Program-made: the position numbers and the translations under genes
In this document: positions 40,674 to 50,329 of the stretch, in pieces
Numbering within the stretch: the stretch's first letter is position 1
Layout: each line of letters opens with the position of its first letter
Assembly: GCA_023453125.1 (NCBI GenBank)
Contig: JAEXUB010000184.1
Coordinates: 1 to 64,000 of the forward strand
DNA from: Bacteroidota bacterium
GTDB lineage: Bacteria; Bacteroidota; Ignavibacteria; Ignavibacteriales; Melioribacteraceae
Length of the DNA: 64,000 nucleotides
Direction: 5' to 3'
The notes under the pieces: model-generated
Databases searched by the model: none
What the model was told of the DNA's origin: nothing
The model's input: the letters and a program-made list of their open reading frames with translations, nothing else

Positions 40674-42599
40674 TTTCTCTATCTCTTCAAGGTCGTGGTT
40701 TAACAGAGTCCACTTTGAATAAAGAACCTCGAGCCTGTTTTTAACATTCTCATATTCCATATTCTTTTCTTTTGCAAGCTCGGGATTACTATAAACATCC
40801 TCTCTGGTAAGTTCAACTTCAAGATTACTTTTCAGGTCTTCGCACTTTTCAATATCCTTTTCGATGCCTTCAATTTCCTTTTTAAGGTCTTTAGTATGCA
40901 GGTATTTTTTCTGCCTTAATTCCGCCTCAATCCTTTTCTGGTCCTTCTTGTTCAGCTTATCGTCGTTATCCTGTCTTGACTTAACGATAATATCTTCATC
41001 TTTTCTTTTGGAGAGATAATAATCAATTCCGCCCGGATAAATATTTGTTTTTCCCTCTTTGAAATAGATTACCTTATCGGCAATAGGGCGCAGGAAATCG
41101 ATATCGTGGGACACGATAATCAGAGTCCCGGGGAAATTAATAAGAGCCCTCTGCAATATTCCCTTTGAGGAGTAATCGAGATGGTTTGTAGGTTCGTCAA
41201 GAACAATCAGATTGGCTTTAGTCAATAGGATCTTTGCGAGCGCAACCCTGCTTTTTTCTCCGCCGGAAAGCACTTTTACCTTCTTAAACACATCATCATC
41301 GCTAAAAAGAAACGATCCCAGAAGGGTTCTTAACTGGGGAATAGTAAACTCGCTGTTGGCAGAGGCAACCTCATCTATAACATCATTGTCCAGGTCCAGT
41401 TCGGCGGTTACTTCCTGAGCGTAGTATGAAACTGATGTATTATGCCCGTATTTTATTTCTCCCCCATTAATTTCCAGTTTGCCTGCAATTATACGGGATA
41501 GGGTTGTTTTTCCCGAACCGTTCGGGCCAAGTAGTGCGATTTTTTCCCCTCTTGTTACCTGAAGGTCAAGATTATTCAATACTTTATTATCCCCGTACCA
41601 TTTGGAAATGCCAAGCAGTTCAACCGGTACGGCGCCGCTTCTTTCAGGCTCTGGGAATTTGAGGTCAATTTTCTTTTCTTCCTCAATCAGTTCAACTACA
41701 TCCATCTTTTCAATCAGCTTAATACGGCTTTGCACCTGTTTTGCTTTTGTAGCCTTGTAGCGGAAGCGTTCCACAAATTTCATCGTATCGGCAATCTTCT
41801 TCTGCTGGGTTTTCTGGGCCGCCCTCAGCTGAATATCCCTTTCCTCTTTAAAAGTAAGATAGGCATCATAATTACCGCTGAAGAAATTAAGTTTTGCATT
41901 AAATATTTCGAGCGTCTTATTTGTAATTTTATTTATGAAATGTCTATCGTGGGATACTACAACAATTGCTCCCTTGAAATCATATAGGAAATCCATAACC
42001 CATTCAAGAGAATCAATATCCAGATGGTTTGTAGGTTCGTCAAGAAGAATCAGATCGTTTGAGCCGAGGAGGATTTTAGCAAGTTCAATTCGCATCTGCC
42101 AGCCGCCTGAAAACTCATCTGTCTTGCGGAAAAAGTCTTCTTCCATAAATCCGAGTCCGATTAATACTTTTTCAATTTTCGAATCAGTTTCATAGAATCC
42201 GATTTCCTCTTTTCTATGCGTCAGATCCCCCAGATCGTGAAGAAGTTCCTGTTTGGCATCATCCGGCAAATCCTTTTTGGAAAGTTCAGAAGTAATTTTT
42301 TCTTCTTTAGATATTATCAGGTTTATCTCGGAAAGAGAGGATTTAATCTCGTGAAAGACAGTCTTCCCTTTAACGGCAATAAATTCCTGTGGAAGGAATC
42401 CGATTTTAATGCCTCTTTGTTTTTGTATTTCTCCCGATTCCGGCTGCTCGAGTCCGCTTAGGAGTTTCAGGAATGTCGATTTGCCTGTACCGTTAGAACC
42501 TACAAGGGCAACTTTGTCGTTTTTTGCAATACGGAGATTAACATTATCAAATAAATATCTGCCGCCGAATTGGATGGATAAATTGATTATATCGATCAT
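40659..42599 (-). CDS. ABC-F family ATPase
   Basis: A 646-aa cytoplasmic protein with two fused ABC domains and no membrane segments. Walker A: GSNGTGKST and GPNGSGKTT. Signatures: FSGGWQMR and LSGGEKSR. Walker B: LILLDEPTNHLD and LIVLDEPTNHLD. A charged linker separates the domains and a C-terminal coiled coil begins near residue 550, as in Uup/YbiT-like proteins. ABC-F proteins act on the ribosome; some confer antibiotic protection, but this one has no marker of that. Confidence 0.93.
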   Translation of the reverse strand: MIDIINLSIQFGGRYLFDNVNLRIAKNDKVALVGSNGTGKSTFLKLLSGLEQPESGEIQKQRGIKIGFLPQEFIAVKGKTVFHEIKSSLSEINLIISKEEKITSELSKKDLPDDAKQELLHDLGDLTHRKEEIGFYETDSKIEKVLIGLGFMEEDFFRKTDEFSGGWQMRIELAKILLGSNDLILLDEPTNHLDIDSLEWVMDFLYDFKGAIVVVSHDRHFINKITNKTLEIFNAKLNFFSGNYDAYLTFKEERDIQLRAAQKTQQKKIADTMKFVERFRYKATKAKQVQSRIKLIEKMDVVELIEEEKKIDLKFPEPERSGAVPVELLGISKWYGDNKVLNNLDLQVTRGEKIALLGPNGSGKTTLSRIIAGKLEINGGEIKYGHNTSVSYYAQEVTAELDLDNDVIDEVASANSEFTIPQLRTLLGSFLFSDDDVFKKVKVLSGGEKSRVALAKILLTKANLIVLDEPTNHLDYSSKGILQRALINFPGTLIIVSHDIDFLRPIADKVIYFKEGKTNIYPGGIDYYLSKRKDEDIIVKSRQDNDDKLNKKDQKRIEAELRQKKYLHTKDLKKEIEGIEKDIEKCEDLKSNLEVELTREDVYSNPELAKEKNMEYENVKNRLEVLYSKWTLLNHDLEEIEKSFSV

Positions 42600-42684
42600 T
42601 TTTATAGCCGGTTATTAAAGCCGCACCCGAATACCCGGTAACGGACAAAATGGAAAAAATACTTTCTCAAAAATAAACATTAAA

Positions 42685-44886
42685 TCACTTTTTTATAACA
42701 ACAATCCTTGCCTTGGCAATATTATTTCCCTCCTGGTCGTATGCAATAAGATAATAAACGCCGGTGGAAACAAAATTCCCCTCTTTATCTTTTCCATTCC
42801 AGAAACCGATTCTGCCTCCGGAAGTAAGAAACTCATTAACCAGTTCTCCGGTTAAAGAAAGTATTTTAATTGAGGATTCTTTTATCAAGCCGTCGATTTT
42901 TAGTAATGTATTCCTGCCGTCTCCGACAATATAAGGGCTCGGGTAGGTTGATAATTCTTCAAAGCTTTGTTTCGGCTCTACAAAGTCGGTTTTAAGAACC
43001 GTAAGTCCGTAGTCTGTGCCTATATAAACTATTCCGTTTCTCCTGTCAATTGCAAGGGAAACAATCTCATTCGAGGGGAGAGGAGAGTTGCTGATATCAT
43101 AATGCTTTATCTGGGTGATGCCGTCAGGTGAGAGGACAAAAAGCCCTGCCTTTGTGCCAATCCATTTCTGGTCAAGCGCGTCTACTTCTATTGCGGTTAT
43201 ATTCTGGTATTTAATACCGGGATTAAAGGGGGCATTAATCCTCGGATTGGATGGATCAGGTATATAATTAATTCCGGAACTGGTGCCTATCCATATATAT
43301 CCTCTCAGGTCAATTGCAAGCGCGTTTACAAGGTCTGAGTTTAGGCCGTCGACAAAAGAATAGAACTGATTCCTGGGATTCTGTGTGGATTCATTAAAAG
43401 CAAGCAGCCCTCTGTTGCCCCCTTCAATAACATTGGCCGAAACCGCAATCCATTTAGTGTTATTCTTGTCAATCACAAGCCTGTTGAATGTCTGCCCGCC
43501 CGTAATTGAAGGGAAATTGTATGGGGTCCAGTTACCGCTGCTGCTGATTGAGTAGAGTATATTTTTATCAACCGGCCAGAAGTTAAGAACCCAGGCATCC
43601 CCTTTGGAATCATTTTTTATGTCGCTAATTACTACGAATCCCGGATCGTTCTTAATGCCGACCATAATTGAATTTGAAGCGTTGTAATTTGTCTGGATAT
43701 TGTTAACTAAGGTTGAAAAGCCTCTTCCCCAGTTCATCCAGTAGATTTTCCCGTCTGTGCCTGCATAAACATTATGCATATCATTAAGGTAAGGGGGGGC
43801 AGAAATACTGTAAAAATCGCTCCATGTTGATCCGTTGAACTTCATTATGCTTTTGCCGTAACCGTCTTTGCCTGTTGCCGCCCACAAATTCCCCTCGGAA
43901 TCTACATCAATATTCATGAATGCATTTGTAATAGGGGAGTTGGTATGTATTTTATTTGCCGCAGTGGAGGTAATTTCGATAACCCCTTTATTTGAAGAAA
44001 TATATGCAGTACCTGAATTGACGGCAATTGAAGAAAGGATTAGACCGTATTCATCTGCTGAATAAACAGTATTAAAATTACCCGAATAGCTGTAAGCTGC
44101 CGAGGTTGTTACAAGGTATAAACTGGAACCGGCAACTGTAAGGTCCAGGACTCTTTCTCCCGTAAAATGAAATGGAACAAGCTGAGTGCCGTTGAATTTA
44201 TATAAGCCGTTACTTGTAGCTGCATAAATCTCATTATTAAACAAGACAGCCTTAAAGAGGACAACTCCTCCAGCCGCTGCATAGGAATCCCAAGCGTCGG
44301 GAGCGAAAAGATTTTGGGCTCCCTGCTTTGATACTGCCAGCCCTTCGCTAAGGCAAGCATAAATCCGGTTGAATTTTGAAACGGAAACAACTTTAGATTC
44401 AGTCTGCAGATTCCCGAATTTGACTACATTATCCATAAATGAAAAATTGGCAGTATTTATGAGAGACAATCCGAAATCATGCGATACGTATAAAGTATCT
44501 CCGCTTATTAGAAAACTGTTAATCCCTTTCTGGGCTCTTGAAGAATTATAAATATCGTATATTTTCCTAACATTCCCATTGGCAGGATTCAATACATTTA
44601 TATATCCCTCCCGTGAGCCTACCCACACAAGCCCGTTCGCATCAACTGCTATTGCGGTTAAGTCCTGACTGGAAAGATTTTCCGATTTCGAATACTGGTT
44701 TATGCTTTTATCGGATAAGTTATAATTAAAGAGTCCGCCCCCGGTAACACCCCACAAAATGCCATCAGAGAGGGCAATTCTTCTGATATCATTAGTATTT
44801 GAATGGTTTTTCCATATTTCCAGCTGTTGAGCTGTAATGGCAATAGGGAGGAGAAGGAGCAAAAAGATAATTCTGATAAATTTCAT
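42685..44886 (-). CDS. Secreted two-component-regulator-type propeller protein with T9SS-like C-terminus
   Basis: A 733-aa secreted protein with signal peptide (ending AITAQQ). Many propeller blades follow, with motifs such as GLVWVGSREGYINVLNP, GYIWIGTSSGINYIP and GIVYIGTDYGLTVLK, as in the sensor domains of hybrid two-component proteins, but here with no kinase. The last 85 residues (STYPSPYIVGDG to ARIVVIKK) resemble a type IX secretion sorting or FlgD-like Ig domain. It would be exported to the surface. Confidence 0.82.
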   Translation of the reverse strand: MKFIRIIFLLLLLPIAITAQQLEIWKNHSNTNDIRRIALSDGILWGVTGGGLFNYNLSDKSINQYSKSENLSSQDLTAIAVDANGLVWVGSREGYINVLNPANGNVRKIYDIYNSSRAQKGINSFLISGDTLYVSHDFGLSLINTANFSFMDNVVKFGNLQTESKVVSVSKFNRIYACLSEGLAVSKQGAQNLFAPDAWDSYAAAGGVVLFKAVLFNNEIYAATSNGLYKFNGTQLVPFHFTGERVLDLTVAGSSLYLVTTSAAYSYSGNFNTVYSADEYGLILSSIAVNSGTAYISSNKGVIEITSTAANKIHTNSPITNAFMNIDVDSEGNLWAATGKDGYGKSIMKFNGSTWSDFYSISAPPYLNDMHNVYAGTDGKIYWMNWGRGFSTLVNNIQTNYNASNSIMVGIKNDPGFVVISDIKNDSKGDAWVLNFWPVDKNILYSISSSGNWTPYNFPSITGGQTFNRLVIDKNNTKWIAVSANVIEGGNRGLLAFNESTQNPRNQFYSFVDGLNSDLVNALAIDLRGYIWIGTSSGINYIPDPSNPRINAPFNPGIKYQNITAIEVDALDQKWIGTKAGLFVLSPDGITQIKHYDISNSPLPSNEIVSLAIDRRNGIVYIGTDYGLTVLKTDFVEPKQSFEELSTYPSPYIVGDGRNTLLKIDGLIKESSIKILSLTGELVNEFLTSGGRIGFWNGKDKEGNFVSTGVYYLIAYDQEGNNIAKARIVVIKK

Positions 44887-44996
44887 AAAATACCTTTCAA
44901 GTTATTAATCCGACGCAAAAGGAGAAAATCCGACAACAAATTTAATATTTTGTCTAAACAGAAAAAGTGTAAAAATAGGGTAACATTTTTCCGATA

Positions 44997-45821
44997 TTAT
45001 TTTTTCCCCAGCATTTTTTTCATTGCGTCAAAAGAGGATTGGGAGAGGGTAAATTTGCCCAGATTGCCGTCGTCGTATTTCTCGCCGCCGTGGAAATCGG
45101 AGCCTCCGCTCTCTAGAAGGCAGTATTGATTAACAATTCCTCTATAGAACCGTACCTGGTTTGAACTGTGCTGAGGATGTGTAACTTCAATACCGTCGAT
45201 GCCGCTTTTTATGAAATTGAGCAGGATGGATTCATTTATAAAGCCGGGATGAGCGAGAAATGAAAGACCCCCCGCCTCATTAATCAGCTTTAAAGCGCTG
45301 TGAGGAGAAACATGAATTTTCCTTTCGTAGGCAGGACCGTAGTCTCCAATATATTTCTCAAAAGCCTCATTAAATGACTTTACCAGCCCCATTTCGGTCA
45401 TCGTATTAGCAATATGAGGCCTTCCGATGGATGAATTCTTTGCCCTGTCCAGTACATCATCTATGGAAATTTTGAGACCGAGATTTCTAAGCTTATTGAT
45501 TATTCTTTTAGCTCTGTGGAATCTTTCTTCTCTGAAGAAGCTGAGGTACTTTGTAAGTTCGTCGTTTTCAGGATTAATGAAATAACCTAACAGATGAATC
45601 TCTTTATCCTCAAGGTCGGTGCTAATTTCAACGCCGGTTATTACTTCCACCCCCAGCTCCTTACCGTAAACATATGCATCCTGAAAGCCATTAATGCTGT
45701 CGTGGTCTGTTATGCTTATAACCGAGAGTCCCGCTTCTTTTGTCTTTTTTATAAGTTCAAACGGAGATAAAGCTCCGTCTGAATGGTATGTATGCATATG
45801 GAGATCGATAGCGCCCGGCAT
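44997..45821 (-). CDS. PHP-domain phosphoesterase
   Basis: A 274-aa PHP hydrolase. Metal-binding motifs: DLHMHTYHSDG at the N-terminus, SITDHDSINGF, GVEIS, FLAHPG and the late GSDFHG. This set matches nucleoside-bisphosphate phosphatases and the 5'-3' exoribonuclease-like YciV/RNase AM group. Substrate is not certain. Its ATG overlaps the stop of the Crp-family gene by one base, so the two are one operon. Confidence 0.85.
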   Translation of the reverse strand: MPGAIDLHMHTYHSDGALSPFELIKKTKEAGLSVISITDHDSINGFQDAYVYGKELGVEVITGVEISTDLEDKEIHLLGYFINPENDELTKYLSFFREERFHRAKRIINKLRNLGLKISIDDVLDRAKNSSIGRPHIANTMTEMGLVKSFNEAFEKYIGDYGPAYERKIHVSPHSALKLINEAGGLSFLAHPGFINESILLNFIKSGIDGIEVTHPQHSSNQVRFYRGIVNQYCLLESGGSDFHGGEKYDDGNLGKFTLSQSSFDAMKKMLGKK

Positions 45822-46501
45822 TATGAATATTGTTCCTTAAAGTTTTCGTAATTAAGAATTCTTAGTTTAGAACCGTCAAGCTCTATTAGTCCCCGCTTAG
45901 CGAAAGTGTGAAGGGTTCTTGAGATAGTTTCGCGGGATGTTCCGGCCATATTGGCCAGATCCTGCTGGAGCGGGAGTTTATCTAATTCAACGACTCCCTG
46001 TTTAATTTTTCCCTGATCGTCGGCAAGCTGAAGAATTACAGTGGCAACTTTACCTTCGGCATCTTTGAGAGAGAGGCTCTTAATCTTGGCATCGGCCATT
46101 CTGAGTCTCTTGGTAAGTTCCTGCAGAAGCACAATTGAAATTTCGGCATGCTCTTTAAGAAGGTTCAGGAAGTCGAGCCTTTGTATGATAAATAATTCCG
46201 TATCTTCAGTTGCAATAACATTAGCGGACCTGTTTTGTCCATCCAGAAGGGCCATTTCGCCAAAGAAGTCGGACTCGGAGAGAATTGAAAGTATAACCTC
46301 TTTCTCGTCATGTCCGGAACGCGCCACTTTAACTTTACCGCTAACTATGACAAAAAATGCAGAACCGGCATCTTCTTCGAGTAATATAATCTCATCTTTC
46401 CTGAAACTCTTTTTGGCGCCTATGCCTGATATTTTGGCAAGGGTGTCATCATCAAGATCGGCAAAAATCGGTATATCCTGTAAAAAGTTGGAAGCCTCCA
46501 T
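45821..46501 (-). CDS. Crp/Fnr-family transcription regulator
   Basis: A 226-aa regulator. The cyclic-nucleotide-type beta-roll covers about residues 10-125 (VSGKVKVARSG, DFFGEMALLDGQNRSANVIA). The C-terminal winged helix holds LANMAGTSRETISRTLHTFA. No Fnr cysteine cluster is present, so it is Crp-like, although the ligand is unknown. The ATG at 46501 is preferred, with GAGGATATA before it, over an in-frame ATG at 46555 without Shine-Dalgarno. It is divergent from gap. Confidence 0.88.
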   Translation of the reverse strand: MEASNFLQDIPIFADLDDDTLAKISGIGAKKSFRKDEIILLEEDAGSAFFVIVSGKVKVARSGHDEKEVILSILSESDFFGEMALLDGQNRSANVIATEDTELFIIQRLDFLNLLKEHAEISIVLLQELTKRLRMADAKIKSLSLKDAEGKVATVILQLADDQGKIKQGVVELDKLPLQQDLANMAGTSRETISRTLHTFAKRGLIELDGSKLRILNYENFKEQYS

Positions 46502-46581
46502 TATATCCTCTTTTTTTGAATATTGTCTTAATAATTTATGATTTTTTTCTGACAATTTACAATTTCTTAACTTAAAGTAAA

Positions 46582-46612
46582 TTGAAAAAACTTAATCGTT
46601 TATCTATATTTA
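46582..46612 (+). promoter_or_regulatory. Candidate promoter of gap
   Basis: TTG at 46582-46584 is followed after 20 bases by TATATTTA at 46605-46612, one base off the TAnnTTTG -7 element, with the gap ATG 38 bases downstream. Confidence 0.45.
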
Positions 46613-46649
46613 ATACGGAATTATTAACAATATTAAAATGGAGGAATTT

Positions 46650-47708
46650 ATGGCTGTTAAAGTCGGTATTAACGGTTACGGAAGAATCGGACGACAGATA
46701 ATCAGCGTATTGGCCGAAAGAGGAATGTTAGGCAAAGAGGTTGATGTAGTGGCTGTTGTTGATGTGAGCACTGATGCAAAATATTTTGCTTATCAGCTTA
46801 AATATGATTCGGTGCATGGAAAATTTAAAGGCACAATCTCAACTGAAAGAAGCAATCCTACTTTTGAATCAGATGATGTAATGGTTATCAACGGTTCAAA
46901 AATCAAATGCATCCTTGCTCAGAAAGATCCTTCTCAGTTGCCTTGGAAAGAACTTGGCGTCGATATCGTAATTGAGGCTACTGGTCTCTTTACCGATTCG
47001 GAAAAGGCTAAAGGACATCTAGCCGCAGGAGCCAAAAAAGTATTAATCTCTGCTCCGGGCAAAGGGGATGTTAAAACAATTGTTATGGGTGTTAACGATC
47101 AGGAATATGATGCGGCAAAACATCATATAGTATCTAATGCTTCCTGTACAACAAACTGTCTTGCTCCTGTAGTTTATGTTCTTCTTAAGGAAGGCATCGG
47201 AATTGAAACAGGGCTTATGACAACCGTTCACTCCTATACAGCAACACAGAAAACTGTAGACGGTCCTTCAAAGAAAGACTGGAGAGGCGGACGCGCGGCG
47301 GCAATCAACATTATTCCTTCATCAACAGGCGCTGCAAAGGCGGTTGGCGAAGTGCTCCCGGCTACAAAAGGAAAACTTACGGGAATGTCTTTCCGTGTTC
47401 CGACAGCAAATGTGTCTGTAGTTGATCTTACATTCAGATCGGAAAAAGATACATCAATACAGGAAATTGACGAATTGATGAAAAAAGCATCCGAAACTTA
47501 TCTTAAAGGATATCTTGGATACAGCACCGAAGAAGTTGTTTCGAGCGATTTTATCCACGATGAAAGATCATCAATTTACGATTCTCTTGCCACTCTTCAG
47601 AATAACCTGAAAGGAGAAAAGAGATTCTTCAAACTCGTTACCTGGTACGATAACGAATGGGGATATTCAAACAGAGTTGTTGATCTGCTCATTAAAATGG
47701 GCAAATAA
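46650..47708 (+). CDS. gap: Glyceraldehyde-3-phosphate dehydrogenase
   Basis: A 352-aa glycolytic GAPDH. NAD-binding VGINGYGRIGRQ is at the N-terminus, and the catalytic Cys in SNASCTTNCLAP. The C-terminal WYDNEWGYSNRVVDL is intact. The ATG at 46650 (MAVKVG) is chosen because GGAGG at about 46640 is ideally spaced. The ATG at 46638 contains that Shine-Dalgarno within its own codons. It is followed by a terminator and then pgk. Confidence 0.96.
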   Translation: MAVKVGINGYGRIGRQIISVLAERGMLGKEVDVVAVVDVSTDAKYFAYQLKYDSVHGKFKGTISTERSNPTFESDDVMVINGSKIKCILAQKDPSQLPWKELGVDIVIEATGLFTDSEKAKGHLAAGAKKVLISAPGKGDVKTIVMGVNDQEYDAAKHHIVSNASCTTNCLAPVVYVLLKEGIGIETGLMTTVHSYTATQKTVDGPSKKDWRGGRAAAINIIPSSTGAAKAVGEVLPATKGKLTGMSFRVPTANVSVVDLTFRSEKDTSIQEIDELMKKASETYLKGYLGYSTEEVVSSDFIHDERSSIYDSLATLQNNLKGEKRFFKLVTWYDNEWGYSNRVVDLLIKMGK

Positions 47709-47722
47709 TTAAGATTCGGACA

Positions 47723-47752
47723 GGACGCAGGTTTTAACTGCGTCCTTCTTTT
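47723..47752 (+). terminator. Terminator between gap and pgk
   Basis: Arms GGACGCAG/CTGCGTCC with a seven-base loop are followed by TTCTTTT. It may attenuate read-through to pgk, which starts 22 bases later. Confidence 0.8.
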
Positions 47753-47773
47753 ATAAATGATTTTGGAGGCAGT

Positions 47774-48973
47774 ATGAAAAAATTATCTGTTGACGATTTA
47801 TCTTTCAAAGGCAAAAGGACACTTATACGCGTTGATTTCAATGTACCCCTTGATGAAAATTTAAATATTACCGACGACATCAGAATAACTGCATCACTCC
47901 CGACAATTAAAAAAGTTATGAAGGACGGGGGAAGGGTGATTTTAATGAGTCATCTCGGCAGGCCGAAAGGGGGACCGAATCCTAAGTACAGCCTGAAGCC
48001 TGTTGCCGTACATCTGCAGACTCTTTTGGATATGGATGTTAAATTTGCACAGGACTGTATTGGGGAACAGGTTGAAACAATTGTCAACGCAATGAAAGAC
48101 GGCGAGGTACTCCTTCTTGAGAACCTCCGTTTTCATCCCGAAGAGGAGAAGAACGATCCTGAATTCGCCAAGAGCCTTGCATCTTTGGGGGACGTATATG
48201 TAAATGACGCATTTGGAACTGCGCACAGGGCGCATGCCTCTACCGAAGGGGTAACAAAATATATTCAAACCTGCGCCAGCGGTTACCTTATGCAGAAAGA
48301 ACTTGAATACCTTGGGCAGGCCATTTCCAATCCCGCGCGCCCTTATACTGCAATTTTGGGAGGCGCTAAGATATCGGGTAAGATTGACGTAATCCAGAAT
48401 CTGCTGCCGAAAGTAGATAATCTTATAATCGGCGGAGGAATGGTGTTTACATTCTTCAAGGCAATGGGATACGAAATTGGAACAAGCCTTTTAGAAGAAG
48501 AAAAGGTTGAACTTGCAAAGCAAACCCTTGAGGCTGCTAAGGCACAGAACAAGAATATTTATCTCCCGGTTGATATAGTGGCCGCTCCGGAATTCAAGAA
48601 TGAGGCTCCGGCTACTATTGTTAAAGCATCACAGATGCCTAAAGACCAGATGGGGCTCGATATCGGTCCTGATACCATTAAACAGTTCAAGGATATTATC
48701 CTTAACAGTAAAACGGTTGTATGGAACGGACCGATGGGAGTATTTGAATTTGACAATTACTCAAAAGGAACCGACGAAATTGCCGCTGCTTTGGCAGATG
48801 CTACAGTTAAAGGAGCCGTTACAGTGGTAGGTGGAGGCGATTCTGCCGCCGCAATTAAAAAAGCGGGGCTGGATGAGAAAGTTTCCCACGTATCTACAGG
48901 TGGAGGCGCTTCTCTCGAATTCCTCGAAGGAAAGGTCCTTCCGGGGGTAATTGCCCTTTCTGACGCTAAATAG
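47774..48973 (+). CDS. pgk: Phosphoglycerate kinase
   Basis: A 399-aa Pgk. Substrate-binding RVDFNVPLDEN and SHLGRPKGGPN are in the N-terminal domain. The nucleotide-binding GGAKISGKIDVI and C-terminal GGGDSAAAIKKAG are intact. It forms ATP from 1,3-bisphosphoglycerate. The Shine-Dalgarno is GGAGG. No fused triosephosphate isomerase. The neighbouring gap gene gives the usual gap-pgk pair. Confidence 0.96.
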   Translation: MKKLSVDDLSFKGKRTLIRVDFNVPLDENLNITDDIRITASLPTIKKVMKDGGRVILMSHLGRPKGGPNPKYSLKPVAVHLQTLLDMDVKFAQDCIGEQVETIVNAMKDGEVLLLENLRFHPEEEKNDPEFAKSLASLGDVYVNDAFGTAHRAHASTEGVTKYIQTCASGYLMQKELEYLGQAISNPARPYTAILGGAKISGKIDVIQNLLPKVDNLIIGGGMVFTFFKAMGYEIGTSLLEEEKVELAKQTLEAAKAQNKNIYLPVDIVAAPEFKNEAPATIVKASQMPKDQMGLDIGPDTIKQFKDIILNSKTVVWNGPMGVFEFDNYSKGTDEIAAALADATVKGAVTVVGGGDSAAAIKKAGLDEKVSHVSTGGGASLEFLEGKVLPGVIALSDAK

Positions 48974-48996
48974 CATTTTTTCAGAAACTTTTATTC

Positions 48997-49036
48997 AAAG
49001 AGGCAGTCTAATTAATTAGATTGCTTCTTTGTTTTA
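48997..49036 (+). terminator. Terminator after pgk
   Basis: A 17-base imperfect inverted repeat (AAAGAGGCAGTCTAATT/AATTAGATTGCTTCTTT, two G-T pairs) is followed by GTTTT. Confidence 0.75.
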
Positions 49037-49082
49037 AATAAATAGTTTTATTTTATTGTATTGAAAAATTAAAGGTTTACAC

Positions 49083-50027
49083 ATGGGTTTAGATTCAAGA
49101 GATTACTACCGTCCCTCCGGGATGAGCGGATTTTCCTTTTTCCCCCCGGTTTTGAAGACTCTCATAATAATAAATGTAATAGTGTATTTTTTCCAGATTC
49201 TCGGCTCCCAGATAAATATGCAGTATGAAGGAATGCTCGTTCCTCTGGATATAATGCTCAGGAAATATTTTGCGCTTATTCCGATAGGAGGCTTTTCACT
49301 GCAGGGACTTCTTGATATGAGTTTTTACCCGTGGCAGCTAATTACATACCAGTTTATGCACGGTGGATTTTACCATATTCTTATGAATATGTTCATTCTT
49401 TGGATGTTCGGAATGGAAATTGAGCATATAATCGGCTCAAAGAAATTCCTGGTTTTTTATCTTCTCTGCGGAATTGGGGGAGGGATAGCACAGCTTGTAT
49501 TCACTTATTTAATGGGGGATCCGGGCGCACCTACAATTGGCGCTTCGGGGGCCGTATACGGAATTATGGTTGCTTTCGCGATGTTTTTCCCCGACAGATA
49601 TATATTTATCAGCTTCCTGATTCCGGTAAAGGCAAAATATGTTATAGCCTTTTATGTTGTTATTGAATTCCTTTCTGTCGGAGAGGCCTCGTTAACCGCG
49701 CATCTGGCTCATATAGGAGGCGCTGTAACAGGATTTATTTTTGTTCTCCTTGACCGGACTCATAATTTTAATTTCGAACGGCTTTTTTCTTCAAGAAAAA
49801 AATATGGTGCTTCAGATAATTATTCATTCAGAAAGAGACCATCGTATAAGAGTTCGCAGGATGTTCAGGATGCAGAATTTTACGACATCAATTCGCCAAA
49901 GCAGGATGACGTTGCAGTAACCCAGGAGGAAATTGACAGGATTCTGGATAAAATAAGCCAGAGCGGATACCAGAACCTGACCGACAGGGAAAAGAAAATT
50001 CTCTTTGAGGCAAGCCGGAAAAAATGA
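49083..50027 (+). CDS. Rhomboid family intramembrane serine protease
   Basis: A 314-aa membrane protein. The catalytic Ser lies in GASGAVYG, and the catalytic His in HLAHIGGAVTG. HGGFYHILMNMFILWMFG matches the conserved loop-1 region. Six helices fit the basic rhomboid fold (about residues 20-225). The last 90 residues are a cytoplasmic, charged tail (QEEIDRILDKISQSGYQNLT, DREKKILFEASRKK) of the type appended to bacterial rhomboids. It is coupled to the next lipoprotein gene by a four-base overlap. Confidence 0.9.
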   Translation: MGLDSRDYYRPSGMSGFSFFPPVLKTLIIINVIVYFFQILGSQINMQYEGMLVPLDIMLRKYFALIPIGGFSLQGLLDMSFYPWQLITYQFMHGGFYHILMNMFILWMFGMEIEHIIGSKKFLVFYLLCGIGGGIAQLVFTYLMGDPGAPTIGASGAVYGIMVAFAMFFPDRYIFISFLIPVKAKYVIAFYVVIEFLSVGEASLTAHLAHIGGAVTGFIFVLLDRTHNFNFERLFSSRKKYGASDNYSFRKRPSYKSSQDVQDAEFYDINSPKQDDVAVTQEEIDRILDKISQSGYQNLTDREKKILFEASRKK

Positions 50028-50329
50028 AAAGATTAACTGTACTATTGATTATTATTATTGCGGCGGCCTGCTCCCCGGGGGGAGGCGGCAAAATGAAAAC
50101 TGCTGCAAGAGTCTATATTGATAATATGGCCGTAGACGAAAAATATGCCGGTAAATCCGATTCGATAAAGTTCTACAGGGAAAAAGTCTTTGCTAAATAT
50201 AAAATGTCCGAAGAGGAGTATAAAAAGTTATTAAATGAGTTTTCCACGGATAAGAGTAAATGGGATGTTTTTTTTGCGGAATCGGAAAAATATCTCGATT
50301 CTCTAAAGTCCTCTTATAAATCTAAATAG
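50024..50329 (+). CDS. Small lipoprotein (DUF4296-like)
   Basis: A 101-aa lipoprotein. Lipobox AAAC at residues 13-16, followed by GGGG. The mature part is helical, with the segment FYREKVFAKYKMSEEEYKKL followed by a Leu/Phe-spaced helix. This resembles DUF4296 lipoproteins of Bacteroidota, where an FxxVxxKxxxxxxxF pattern is common. The start overlaps the rhomboid stop (ATGA) and its end overlaps recQ by eight bases (convergent). Confidence 0.65.
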   Translation: MKRLTVLLIIIIAAACSPGGGGKMKTAARVYIDNMAVDEKYAGKSDSIKFYREKVFAKYKMSEEEYKKLLNEFSTDKSKWDVFFAESEKYLDSLKSSYKSK

